Of a DNA stretch of 64,000 nt, positions 21,101 to 31,193 are shown one piece after another; within the stretch, counting starts at the first letter, position 1, and each line of letters opens with the position of its first letter. The notes under the pieces were generated by a model. The model was not told the origin of the DNA. It made no database searches and saw only the letters and a list, made by a program, of their open reading frames with translations. The translations under genes were made by a program, and so were the position numbers. Source of the DNA: Marvania coccoides (lineage: Eukaryota; Chlorophyta; Trebouxiophyceae; Chlorellales; Chlorellaceae); the NCBI GenBank assembly GCA_963854735.1, contig OY978107.1:441501-505500 (forward strand), in the 5' to 3' direction.

Positions 21101-23444
21101 AGGTCCTGCTGAAGAAGATGAAAAAACACAGAAAATGTGATTTAATTAGAAAACTGAAATGATAAACATTGCAGCGCTGAATGAAGATGCTAAGCTCACC
21201 ACTACCACCACCACCAGGAGGCCCTCCACGGCCGCCGCCACCGCCGCCACCAACTACTCCCCTCTCTCCGTTGTTGTACAGCGCGCTCAGGGTGGCAGTC
21301 TCGCAGTGTGGGGGCAGCGTGATGTTGGCGTCTCTCACGCTCAGCAGAAACTCCTTGGAGTATCTCATCCTGCCAGTGCCATCGTCACCTTCAGTCAACT
21401 GCGGCAGCGCGCTGGCCTGCACCTCTGCCGACCCAGAGGGGCTCAGCACAGAGGTCGCCGCCTCGCTGTCTTCCTGCGGCGGCGGAGATGCCGCTTTGGG
21501 CTTCTCCGCAGGTTCAGGCACAGCTGGGGCCTCTGCTGACACAGCAGGCTCCTCCACTGGCACCGCTGCCGCCTTGGGAGCGGGGGCGGCAGAAGCGGCA
21601 GCAGCAGAAGCAGTGACGGCGGCGGCGGCAGCAGCGACAGCAGGAACAGGCACTGATACCGCCGCTGGCTTTGCCTCAACCTCGGCTGGCTTCGTTTCCT
21701 CCTGCATAATTGGGTGAATGTGCATCACAATTCAGGACAAGTTTAGGCATTAAGTGGCCGAATTGCCAGACATGTGATCCTAGGATGCAATGTACGCAGC
21801 GATATGCACACGCTGGAGACCATTAACAGGTCAGCACGCCGGCTTAATTACTGCGATATAGCGTCACGAAAACCGTCCATTTTTCATACCTTGACAGGCT
21901 CCGCTGCAGCTTGCGTCTTCTTGATTTCCACAGCAGCAGCAGCCTTGGGCACCTGAGCAGCCGGCACTGCTGCAGGGGGCGTCACTACCGCAGGCTTGGC
22001 AGGCTCCTCGCTCTTGGGCTGCTGTGCCACGTCCTTGAAGGATTTCACAGCAGCAGCAGCAGCTGGAGCTGGAGCTGGAGCTGGAGCTGGAGCTGGAGCT
22101 GGAGCTGGAGCTGGAGCTGGAGCTGGAGCAGCAGCGGGCTTCTTTTCCGCCTCCTTCGCCGGTGGTTTGGCTCCTGCAATGTCCGCCAGGTTGAGCACCT
22201 CGTGCGTCTCAGGGTTTTCAATGCGCAAAATTTTCTTTTGGCGAGCGGGCGGGGGAGTCACACTGCCAGTTTTCACCGGCAGCGGCGACGTGGGGGCGGC
22301 GCCGTAGGGCGGGCCCATCGGTGCACTACTACCGCCGCCGCCTTGGGCGACCTGCGCCATCGTGGGAGGGCCACCCTGCGGCCCTGCACCGGGCACGCCA
22401 CCGCCAGCCTGCACTCCCGCCGGGCTGCTGTACGAGCCATATCCCCCCTGCTGAGGATACTGCGCACCTCCTCCATACTGAGTATTGTACATCTGGAAGG
22501 GAACGCCTCCCATCCCCATGTACTGCGCAGCAGCGTAGGGGTAGCCAGCGGCACCAGGGTAAGGCCCTCCCGGCTGCATGGCGTACGGCCCACCCTGCGT
22601 CTGTATCTGAATGCCCGGTATTTGCTGCGGAGATGGCCCACGCTGGGCCTGGTTTGCGTTCCTCCCGCCGCGCTGCTGGTGCAGCGGTGGCTGCTGCTGC
22701 TGCTGGTGGTGCGGCGGCGGAGGCACCTGCTTGGGCGCTGTGGCTGCCGCGTAGTTGATAGGCTTGGGGGGAGGGGGGGCTGCAGCTGCAGGCGGGGGAG
22801 GAGCCGCCTTGGGATTGACAGCCTCGTTGACGTCCACAGTGCCAAACTGAATGACCTGGGAGGTAGGTGCCACGCCAGCAGGGAGTTTCACGCCTGATGC
22901 GGCGGGCGCCGCAGGCGCCGGGGCAGCAGGAGCCAGTGCCGGCGCCGCTGCAGCCGGCTTATCCTGCGGCAGAGGGGGGTTGCCGTTGGCGGGCTTTGCC
23001 TTGGCGGCGATGTTGGCCCACGAGGTGACTTTGGGGCCGCCTGCACGGATGAATTGCATGCCAAAGTGAGTTGAAGGTGAAACCCGAGGCCAATTGAGCC
23101 TGTGGTGTGTGTCGGACAATAACAAGTGGGGTGGGATGATGTGCAATCTTGCTTAGCGTACCGTTGGGGGCCTGAGAGGCGGGCGCGACTGCTTTTTGAG
23201 TTGCGGGAGGCTGAGAACTGTATTCCAAGGAAGCAAGGAGAGAACATTGTCGGGTGTGCGAGTAAAATAAAATAACTTTGATGAGTTGCATCTATGCATT
23301 TTTGCCGGCGCACCTTTGCTTGGCTGGGGCCGGCGCCGATTGGCGTCCAGGCTGTTGATCTCCACGCCCATTGCCCGCAGTGGCCGAGCTTCGGGCCACA
23401 GGCGGCGCAGGCTCAGAGCCTTTTGCCGGAGGCTGCTGGGACAT
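18132..23444 (-). CDS. eIF4G: Translation initiation factor eIF4G
   Basis: Eleven exons on the minus strand: 23444-23314, 23217-23162, 23040-21890, 21701-21200, 21108-20604, 20492-20333, 20252-19968, 19876-19488, 19391-19269, 19020-18691, 18549-18132. They add up to 4050 bp (1349 residues) with every junction in phase. The N-terminal third is low complexity (Pro, Ala, Gln, Gly), with a long (PA)n run encoded by 22066-22130. Next comes a canonical eIF4E-binding motif, YSKEFLL, near residue 560; an RGG-rich patch (RGGRGGGGRGGR) near 640; a MIF4G domain from about 700 to 1000 (KITPQNFEKITAQIVEKI, FIAQIFDKA, FRRTLLNKCQEEF, GQLYRFGVLTE, RRNNWVLRR); and a C-terminal MA3-like helical region from about 1145. 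It scaffolds eIF4E, eIF4A and eIF3 on capped mRNA. An acidic EEEEEEE stretch opens exon 7. Confidence 0.93.
22066..22130. repeat. GGAGCT hexanucleotide microsatellite in eIF4G
   Basis: About ten perfect GGAGCT units on the plus strand, AGCTCC on the coding strand. They encode alternating Pro-Ala in eIF4G. The perfect unit suggests recent slippage and likely length variation between strains. Confidence 0.9.
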
Positions 23445-23785
23445 ATTGCCCCTTCTCGGATGTTCTATGTTCTCTGTTCTCTGGATATTTCAAGTGGCCT
23501 AAATGTTGAGTTTAAAATGGGTTAATTTTTTAGCTGTAATGCGAAGGAAAAATATATTTATCTCTAGCCGAAAATGAGTTGTTCAAAAGAAAGAGTCACG
23601 CTCTGTTGCTGCTGGTTGATTGAATTTACATCATAATAATATTATTTCGAAATTTCGAATCGACATTCTCGGACTTCCAGAAAGGCCGCTTCTGGTCATC
23701 ACCCTCTCTCTTTGTTTTTGTGTTTCATTTTAAATAATTTATTCCGAGGGACTCGCTGGCTTCATTTCAGAGGGAAGCGATTGTC
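23445..23785. promoter_or_regulatory. Divergent promoter region, eIF4G / TerC
   Basis: These 341 bp lie between the outward-facing starts of eIF4G and TerC. The interval is AT-rich; no specific element can be named. Confidence 0.45.
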
Positions 23786-25117
23786 ATGAACACGCGCCTG
23801 TGGGGCGGCAGACCGTGCGGCCGTACCAGCTTGTGCCTCCCAGCCTTTAGGGGAAAGCCTTGTGTGGCAGCAGCAGCAGCTCAAACTCAGAGCCCCAGAA
23901 AACGGGCACGCCTGCAGCCCAATCTGCAGCTGGTGAGTAAAAACCAATCTCCAATCCCCAATCGCCCGCGATCTCCAACTTCACCCACATTTCCCCCGGT
24001 TCAGGTTTGTCACACGCCGCCAGCAATTTTGCCGACGAGAAGGCACCTTCTGGTGGCCCAGGCCTCGCGCGATGAGTCCACCGCGAGCATGGATGAGGCA
24101 GAGAAGCGACAAGAGATTCAACGGATCGAGATAGATGAGCCAGCGATGGAGCAACGGGCGGAGAACGCAGCGCTGACGGTGGCAGCTGCTGTGGCCTTTG
24201 GAGGCGGCATCTGGGCAGTGCTGGGCAAAGCCAAGGCAGAAGGTACGAAATTTCAGGTTTCTCTTCTTCTTCAAGTTCATTTACATGTCAGAATTCGCCA
24301 TAGTTTGGAAATTGCCCGTTTGCTCATCACGGCTTCTGAACTAATAAACTCTTCTAAATTATTTTTTCACTGTGCAGAGTACTTTGCCGGCTACCTGTTG
24401 GAACAGTCGCTGTCGGTGGACAATTTGTTTGTGTTCATCCTGGTGTTCAACTACTTCAAGACCCCCATCGAGTACCAGAACAAGGTGCTTACGTACGGCA
24501 TCGCCACCGCCGCTGTGCTGCGCCTCATCCTCATCGTGCTGGGCGCTGACATCGTAGAGACTTGGAAGCCAGTGATGCTCGTCTTCGCGGGCATCCTGCT
24601 GTTCTCCTCGTTCAAGCTACTGTTTGAGAGCGGAGAGGACGAAGACGACGGCGATCTTTCCGACAACGCCATCGTGCGCCTCTGCCGCTCCATGTTCACC
24701 TTCTCCGACGCCTACGACGCCGACAACTTTTTCACCACCCTCGCAGACGGCACTCGTGCGGCCACCCCCCTGCTTTTGGTGCTGCTAGTGGTGGAGCTCA
24801 GCGATGTTGTTTTCGCCGTCGATTCCATTCCCGCAGTGTTTGGAGTCACCCTGGACCCCTTCATCATCTATACCTCAAACCTGTTTGCCATTCTGTCGCT
24901 GCGGGGGCTGTACACCTTCGTGGCCACCTTCATGGGAAAGTTACGATTCCTGGACAAGGCGGTTTCGCTGGTACTGGGATTTGTGGGCGTGAAGATCATT
25001 GCAGAGTTTGCGGGGATGGATGTACCTACTGACCTGTCGCTGGCCGTGGTGGGCGCCATTCTGGCGGGCGGTGTGGGGTTCAGTCTTTTGCTGCCAGGAG
25101 AGTCTGCCAACAGCTAA
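23786..25117 (+). CDS. TERC: TerC-family membrane protein, plastid type
   Basis: Three exons, 23786-23932, 24005-24242 and 24378-25117; 374 residues. The N-terminus (MNTRLWGGRPCGRTSLCLPAF, basic, Ala/Ser/Gln rich) looks like a chloroplast transit peptide and extends to about residue 75. The body holds the TerC signatures: EQSLSVDNLFVFILVF, TPIEYQNKVLTYGI, an acidic cytosolic/stromal loop (ESGEDEDDGDLS), VELSDVVFAVDSIPAVFG and TSNLFAILSLRGLY, with seven to eight hydrophobic helices. In plants the plastid TerC protein sits in thylakoids, helps insert membrane proteins and is needed for thylakoid formation. The wider family handles Mn2+ or other metals, and the intramembrane acidic residues needed for this are present. 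It is divergent with eIF4G. Confidence 0.9.
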   Translation: MNTRLWGGRPCGRTSLCLPAFRGKPCVAAAAAQTQSPRKRARLQPNLQLVSKNQSPIPNRPRSPTSPTFPPVQVCHTPPAILPTRRHLLVAQASRDESTASMDEAEKRQEIQRIEIDEPAMEQRAENAALTVAAAVAFGGGIWAVLGKAKAEGTKFQVSLLLQVHLHVRIRHSLEIARLLITASELINSSKLFFHCAEYFAGYLLEQSLSVDNLFVFILVFNYFKTPIEYQNKVLTYGIATAAVLRLILIVLGADIVETWKPVMLVFAGILLFSSFKLLFESGEDEDDGDLSDNAIVRLCRSMFTFSDAYDADNFFTTLADGTRAATPLLLVLLVVELSDVVFAVDSIPAVFGVTLDPFIIYTSNLFAILSLRGLYTFVATFMGKLRFLDKAVSLVLGFVGVKIIAEFAGMDVPTDLSLAVVGAILAGGVGFSLLLPGESANS

Positions 25118-25438
25118 TTTTTTTGCTACTACTATCGAGGCATGAATGATAATATATGCTCTGAAGGAGGGGTGCTCTGGAGTGTTTGCACTCTATTCTG
25201 TTTTTTTACTTCCTCCTTCGAATTGAATGATTTTTTAGACTGTATTCAATTTTGATTTTATTTTCTTGCACACTGATGGCGTGCTGAGATTTGCGCTTCC
25301 TGCTGCTAACCCTTTCTTTCTCTACCTCAAAAATCAGTTTTTTTTACTTAATTAAGATTTCCATACTATAAAATGAGATAATAAGATATCAACAGTCGGT
25401 GGCTTCAAAAACCAGAGCACCAGAGCTCTTCTCATTAA
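25118..25438. other. Convergent 3' spacer, TerC / DEK
   Basis: AT-rich 3' ends of two converging genes; no other feature seen. Confidence 0.6.
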
Positions 25439-27280
25439 TCACTCTACTGCCGCCTCTTCCTGCTTGGGCTGCTCCTCTTCCTCAGCGACAGCCTTTTCAG
25501 GCTCAGCAGCGTCCTCCTCAGCAGGCATTTCCTCAACCGCCTCGGCCCTTGCGTCAGCCCATGCAGACATCAGCTCCTTGATTTCTTTCTTCCTAGACTT
25601 GACAGGGAAGCCATAAGTCTTCGTCATCGCAGCCAGCAGCGTGTTGGGCGTCACCCCGCCCAGCTCCTCTTCATTCAGACTCTCCAGGTAAGCCTCCACG
25701 TCGGCTTTCAGCTTCTCAGAGGTCAGCTACAAGAAAACGTGAATTATACAACAAATTTATATTTCGGTATTCATTTAAGCATCTAAAAAGGAGCGAAAAA
25801 AATTTCTCGATCGATATTTACCTCTGCAGCGGGGTCCTTGGGTGACTTTTTGGGTACAGCGGGTGACTTTTTGGGGGTGGGGGTCTTCTTCTTGGGAGTG
25901 GGCTCTTTCTTCTTCTCTTCAGAATCCTCCTCCTCCTCCTCGTCGTCAGTTTCGTCGTCAATCACCATCGGTTTGGCAAAGGCAGCAGGTTTCTTCTTTG
26001 AAAAGGCAGCCTCCTCCTGCTCCCCTGCGCTCTCCTCCTCCTCACTGCTGTCCTCCTCACTGCTGTCCTCCTCGCTCTCTGCGGCTTTCTTTGCCTTTTT
26101 CTTTGCAGGATTCTTCGCTACGGACCCCTTCTTCCCATCCTTCTCCTTGGCCGCCGCGCGCTCACGCTTGCGCTTATCCTTCTCCCTTTTCGCCGACTCC
26201 CGCGCCGCCAGGTCGACCTCGCTGAGCTGCGAGGGTTTCTTGAGAAAGTCCAGCAGGCGGTCGATCTTGGCAGCCTTATCGCCCGACCCACGCGTCACGT
26301 CCATGGTGTCCATGGCTTTGTGAATCAACTCCAGCTTCCACTTGCCCAGGGTACCCCTGCGCGCCTCGATCTCCTTGTCCTCCTGCCCCTCTTCGAACTC
26401 AAACCCGGCAAAGTCCAGCACGCCCTTCTTGCGCAGGTGCGCCACTCCCTTGCGGCGGAACAGCAGGTTGTGCAGCCCCTCGACCAGCTCATCCTTACCC
26501 TTGATTTTGGACATCTTGAAGGCCACTGCAAATAATAATAAATAAGAAGGTTTTATTATTATGGAATTATTTACTTTTTAGTATGGAAAGCGAAAATAAG
26601 GAAGAGGTTTGTTCGGTTGAGCTCTTTCCAATAAAGAAAAAATAGCATAGGAATATACAGATGCCACATACCATTGGGGATGTCGCGGAGCTTGGTGCCC
26701 TTGCCGTGCATGACCTTGGGGGTGTCAGCTTTGGGAGTGCCAAATGAAAAGTGCTGCACCGACTTGCGCTCGCGCTTCACACGTCCGTCGCCTTCAGCGG
26801 AGGCGGGGGTGGGACCTGGGGTGGCCTTCGCCTTGGGGGTGCGATTGGACTTCTTCTCGGAAGCAGAGGCAGCTTCTTTCTTTTCCTCTTCCTCACCAGT
26901 AGGGGGCTCATCATCGGCGGCAGAGGTCACGGCTTCTGCAAGAATTTGTGTTTTTTCCAAAGGTTTGATGTTGAATTGCTTTTTAGCTGTTAAAACGTTT
27001 TTTGTTGTTGAACCCTTGAGTCGGCTTGAATTATAAATTCAATTACCATTCCTTACCAGGCTTCTCGATCTCCATCGCAGCCTCCGGGGCTTCAGCAGCG
27101 GGCGCGGCCTGCAGATATGCAGAGTACACAGCGACGGTTAAGATCTGAGGCGCGATGGCAAATGCGCTTTGCTGATTTTTTGAAAGTGAAGAATGATCGT
27201 TCGTTTCGTGTTCGAAACATCACCTCCTCAATGACCTCCTCCGGGCCAGGGCCAGGGGCAACGGTTGACTCTGGTTCCAT
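25439..27280 (-). CDS. DEK: DEK-domain chromatin protein
   Basis: Five exons, 27280-27224, 27108-27057, 26935-26672, 26525-25822 and 25726-25439; 1365 bp, 454 residues, all in phase. After an acidic N-terminus comes RKSVQHFSFGTPKADTPKV and a SAP/DEK-N type region (KMSKIKGKDELVEGLHNLLF, RKKGVLDFAGFEF, GTLGKWKLELIHKAMDTMD), then a long basic/acidic linker with Ser-Glu-Asp CK2-like clusters (EEDSSEEDSSEEEES) and PTPKKKTPTPKK repeats. It closes with a DEK-C domain (DVEAYLESLNEEELGGVTPN, then TLLAAMTKTYGFPVKSRKKE). DEK proteins bind DNA structure and histones and shape chromatin, mRNA splicing and repair in the nucleus. The domain order is as in plant DEKs. Confidence 0.88.
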
Positions 27281-27573
27281 TGTTAATAGAATATAAAAAT
27301 TCTCAAGGTGGTTGCAGAAAAATACAAAGAAAAAGGCTTTTTCACTTTTTTTAATTGATTGCAATTGCTCTTTCGCGACTTGTCGAAGCAACACGATGTT
27401 GCTTAATTTTTTAAACTAAAGGCTTTTCAAATTAATTATACGCATCGATATGCTCTGCATCGTTCGCAGACGCATTTTTTTGGCCGAATCCCGTCGCCTA
27501 TTGTCTCCGTGCTGCCCACCGGTTGGCTGAAGTTGGCCTGCGCTTGAGCCTGGGCGGCAGGCAGAGGTAAGCT
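27281..27573. other. Spacer upstream of DEK
   Basis: AT-rich 5' flank of DEK; it holds the DEK promoter but no recognisable element. Confidence 0.4.
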
Positions 27574-27928
27574 CTACATTACGCCAGGAACCTCGACTTT
27601 TTCTTCGGGGGTGACAAACTCTGATCGAGTTGGCTCCCCGACCTTCTTTGTCTGCCGCTGGTGGGATGGGGGGCGGGGGGGGGGGGGGGGGTTCGCGTAG
27701 AAAAAGTTGATCAGCATCTGTATGAAGAAGTTAACAAACTTCATGAAGGCTGCTGGCACGGGGAAACACAAAAAGCACCAGAGAGAGTACGTCGAAGAGA
27801 AAGCGCATGCCCGCCTTCATGACCTCCTCGAAAAACAGCACAGTATCCAGCGCAAAACGAGCAACGCTGACAGCCAGCAAGCAGAGGAAAACAAAGTTAA
27901 AGTGGGGCCATTTCTGAAGAGCCAGCAT
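27574..27928 (-). pseudogene. Small membrane protein gene with an apparent frameshift
   Basis: On the minus strand 27928 opens with MLALQKWPHFNF and encodes two hydrophobic helices (FVFLCLLAVSVARFALDTVL and MRFLFDVLSLVLFVF). Near 27771-27755 the frame that makes sense switches by one base into VPAAFMKFVNFFIQMLINFF, then a Pro-rich run and a polar tail ending EEKVEVPGVM. No intron with usable borders bridges the switch. Either the gene is broken or there is an assembly indel; a run of about 18 G at 27673-27690 just downstream shows the region is hard to sequence. The real start may be upstream, since the open frame extends to about 27988. The family is not recognised. Confidence 0.45.
27667..27690. 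repeat. Poly-G homopolymer run
   Basis: GGGCGGGGGGGGGGGGGG-type run, read as poly-Pro in the minus-strand frame. It is prone to length errors and polymerase slippage, so any frame crossing it is uncertain. Confidence 0.9.
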
Positions 27929-27971
27929 CGTGATGCCGTTGGAGCGTCTATGGCGGTGGGGGAAAGTTGTG

Positions 27972-28006
27972 TCGTGACCGCCCCCCACTGAGTGGGGCGG
28001 TCACGA
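27972..28006. repeat. Long near-perfect hairpin
   Basis: TCGTGACCGCCCC..CAC (27972-27988) pairs with GTGGGGCGGTCACGA (27992-28006) around a TGA loop with a two-base bulge, a 15-bp GC-rich stem. It sits just 5' of the small membrane gene on the minus strand. It could be a fold-back element or a structured leader. Confidence 0.8.
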
Positions 28007-28538
28007 TGGATTTGATGCCTACGGTCTATTTTCTCGACAATTCAGTGCGTTCTTTCTTTTCCTCTCCCTTATTTGTTGGTTCTGATGGAGAGGGCGGCGC
28101 GACGACAGCGCCTGCCTCCTCGGCTGTTGAGACTTATTGTGGGGAGGTTTCTATATATATATATATATTTAAATAAAACAACTTTGGTACTTGATAATCT
28201 ATCGCTTTGACTAATTGAACATTAAAAACCCTTCACAGTGTTAGTATTTAATAACACCTAGAGAGGTGAAGAAACACCGAGCGGCGAACGGGGGCTGGGT
28301 TACACATCCATGTGGAGGAGAATGCAGGCCGCCAGGGGTGGCTGCTGTGCAATTTGCTGGGTCTGTTTTTTCTTTCGGCTGAGAGATTTTTTCGTCAATG
28401 AGCAGATTCGCTTGCGCGCAATTGCGCCCCAATCTCGAGAGCTCTGTGGACCAGAAATACTGTTTTTTTTTTCTTGTTTTTTTAAAATACTTAATAAAAA
28501 TGAGCAACGCTACATAAACACATACAGCCCCAGCAATC
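28007..28538. other. Spacer upstream of the RRM gene
   Basis: It contains an (AT)n run at 28157-28170 and T-rich tracts. A minus-strand stretch near 28128-28030 reads AEEAGAVVAPPSPSEPTNKG after a weak acceptor and might be an upstream exon of the small membrane gene. I could not join it in frame. Confidence 0.4.
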
Positions 28539-30563
28539 ATGCACACACATTATTGCGTGCGCCTGAGAGGACTTCCGCCACGGACAAATTTTTCCGAATT
28601 GAAGGCCTTTCTCAGCCCCATTGACGTAGATGAGGGATCCGTTCGTCTTCACTCTAAAGAGCGTCGTACTGGCGAGGTGAGGGCACCCAGATGACACTCC
28701 AGCTTTTGCGTGATTCATTGAATGATTGATTCAACACAGGGGTCTGCTTTCCCTCCCTTCCTTTAGTTGGACCCCATCTCCTTGTTTTTCAATCTCCAAT
28801 GGCTAACCGTTCTCAGTTTTCACCCCACATTGCAGGCCTTGGTGGTGTTTTCAAACAACGACGATGCCACCTCTGCACTCGGAAAAGATCAGGACTTTTT
28901 CAACGAGGAGCGATTTGGACAGCGCTTCGTGCGCGTATCGTCCGCAGGGGAACTCTCCCCAGAAGAGTCAGCGTGGTTGGCTCAGGTCCAGCAGCTCCAC
29001 TCGCGCCCGATGCCTTCCGACGCGGCAGTCAAAGTGAACGGTCTCCCAGCCAACATCAGCATCCCTGAGGTGGTTCAGCTGTTTTACGGCACCCGTGCAT
29101 CGCATGCTGGCACCGTGGTGAAGCGGAACGCCACCCAGGCCCAAGCTTTTCTGGATTTCGGGGATCCTGAGCATGCTGCGCGTGCGGTGACCACCTGGAA
29201 CGGCACCGTGATGACCACCCACGCTGGAGTGTTCCCTCTCTCGGTGCAGCAGATTCCGCGGCATGAGTGGGCCGCAGCGGCGGCAGAGGCGGCGGCAGCC
29301 GACGAAGCGCCGCAGCCAGCAGCTGCGCCGGGGGGAGATGCGGTGCTGAGGGTCCGCGGGCTCCCCATCCGCGCGGCAACCGCAGACGTTGCCGCGTTTT
29401 TCAGCGGCTACAAAGTGTGTCCTGGCGGTGTTTACGTGCAGCCCATCAGCGAAAATCGCCACTCAAAGGTGGCGTACGTGGAGTTTGAGTCCGCAGCGGA
29501 AGCGGCCCGCGCCATGGCAGAGAGGGACCACCAGCCGCTGGGCAAGGCGTTCGGGGAGCGCTACTGCCTGGTCCAGCGAGCCACTCGCGCAGATATGCAA
29601 GCAGACGTGGCGCGTGTCGCCTCCCTGGGCGCTGCGTCCACCCAACCCCGCGTCCACGCCACCACCAGCATTGCTACTGCCACCCACGGAAACGGCGGCG
29701 TGACCAGCACCGGCACTGCCCCTTCCAGCGCTGCCACTGCCACCACCAGTATGTCCCACCCGTACTACTACGGCATGGCCCCTGCTGCTGCCACTGCAGG
29801 GGGGAGAATGCCCGCTGCTGCCGCCGCCGCAACCTACATGATGCCGGGGAGCTACGGGGCACCTGCTTGGCCCGGAATGCCAGGCATGCCGCCTATGATG
29901 GCCACCATGCAAGCCATGCCGTTCTTCGTCCCAGGCATGCAGGGGTACCCCGGCATGGCGTGGCCGATGCAGATGCCGGCAATGCAGGCTCCGACCACTG
30001 TGGCCGCTCGTTACATGGTGCAGGACCTCACTACAGGGCAGCGCGTCTACCTGGACCCGCGCTTTAACCACATCTACCCTACAAGTGCGGGTGGAATGGC
30101 CGCACCTGCGCCCACGATGATGGGGGGCAGCAGCGGCTTTAATCAAACCAGCGGAGCACCTGTGGCTGTTGTCCCTGCGGCTCCGGCTGTGGCGGACCCC
30201 ATTGCCAATGGCAGCGGGTCCCTGACCGCACACCCGCCACTCGACGAGCTCAGCGGAGGAAAACTGCTCTCCGTGAGGGTGCGAACTGGGCGGAGTGCTG
30301 CCGCAGGCGCCACTGAGCGGCGCAGCAAGAGCAGCGAGCCCACAGAAGAGCGCTCTGGCACCGATTCTGGCAGCAACGAAGGGGGGAGCGACGATGGGCG
30401 GTCTGTGACTGCTTTTGAGCACCAGCGGGGCAGTACGGAAGAAGCTGCTGCTGCTGCCACCGCAGCCACCGGCCTGCTGGGCCTAAAAAGCGGCGGCAAG
30501 CGGGTGTCTGTCGACCTGCCCGAAGACTGCCGCCCCCAGGCCAAGTTTCAGCACACCGAATGA
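28539..30563 (+). CDS. Triple-RRM RNA-binding protein (ESRP/hnRNP F/H-like)
   Basis: Two exons, 28539-28676 and 28836-30563; 1866 bp, 621 residues. The first exon is short and easily missed: ATG at 28539 gives MHTHYCVRLRGLPPRTNFSE, and the splice rebuilds a complete first RRM (VRLRGLPP ... ALVVFSNNDDATSAL ... RFVRVS). RRM2 follows at about 120-200 (AVKVNGLPANISIPEVVQLF ... AFLDFGDPEHAARAV) and RRM3 at about 225-310 (AVLRVRGLPIRAATADVAAF ... AYVEFESAAEAARAM). The 'V-R-GLP' RNP2 form is that of quasi-RRMs in ESRP, hnRNP F/H and Fusilli. The C-terminal half is Ala/Met/Pro/Gly-rich (MPGMPPMMATMQAMPFF) and disordered. It probably acts in splicing or mRNA fate in the nucleus or cytosol. Confidence 0.85.
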
Positions 30564-31193
30564 ATGATCTCACGAAAAAAAAAATGATATTAATGAATAT
30601 TCTTTATTTTAAGCCTTTAATGTGATGACTCCCACACGCAAAAAAACAATCCATGTTACTCTTCATTTCGTTCAATTGGGAGCTTGATGTTTCTAGAAAG
30701 GTTGGGGTCCGTCTGTCCCTCTTATCGAGCGGGGCTTTTTTTTCGCATGCAAAATGAAGGCATGTGCTATGCTCTTCTACTCCCGCTAATGGACTGACGG
30801 ACCAATATATCTGATATTTTATTTTTATATTCTCTCTTTATTTTATACACTATGTATTCAATTTTGTTTCGTATGTTCATTCGGGTTTTTTCGTTTTTCT
30901 TCTTCTCCTCAAGCATATATCCTAAATGATAGTTATTTTCATTACAATAAAGGATTTTCTCTATTTCGGACTTTAATTATCATTTTCTCCCTTTCTTTTT
31001 TTAAGGACATATAATGCATGCTGCTATTTTTTGTCTCTCCTTTTTTTTTCTTTTTCAGCGCCGAAACATTTCAAATTTCATTTAAGCCGAGCAGGCAAAA
31101 CACGATACGCCACTGTAAAAAAAACCCATGAATCATATCATTTTAAATAAGTCGATTTTCAAAGTTAAAAAAGTCTTTGCACACTAACAAAAT
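30564..31193. other. Convergent 3' spacer, RRM gene / APS kinase
   Basis: 630 bp of T-rich sequence between two converging genes. No coding, RNA or repeat feature could be supported. Confidence 0.6.

Noticed and set aside
21911..22897. Long plus-strand frame (328 codons) opposite eIF4G exon 3
   Set aside because: It is the mirror of a GC-rich, low-complexity exon (poly-Ala/Pro), giving Leu/Arg/Ser-rich nonsense.
28241..28546. Minus-strand frame with a hydrophobic start (MCMIAGAVCVYVALLIF...)
   Set aside because: It overlaps the first exon of the RRM gene and reads through low-complexity poly-A/T. There is no domain and no splice context.
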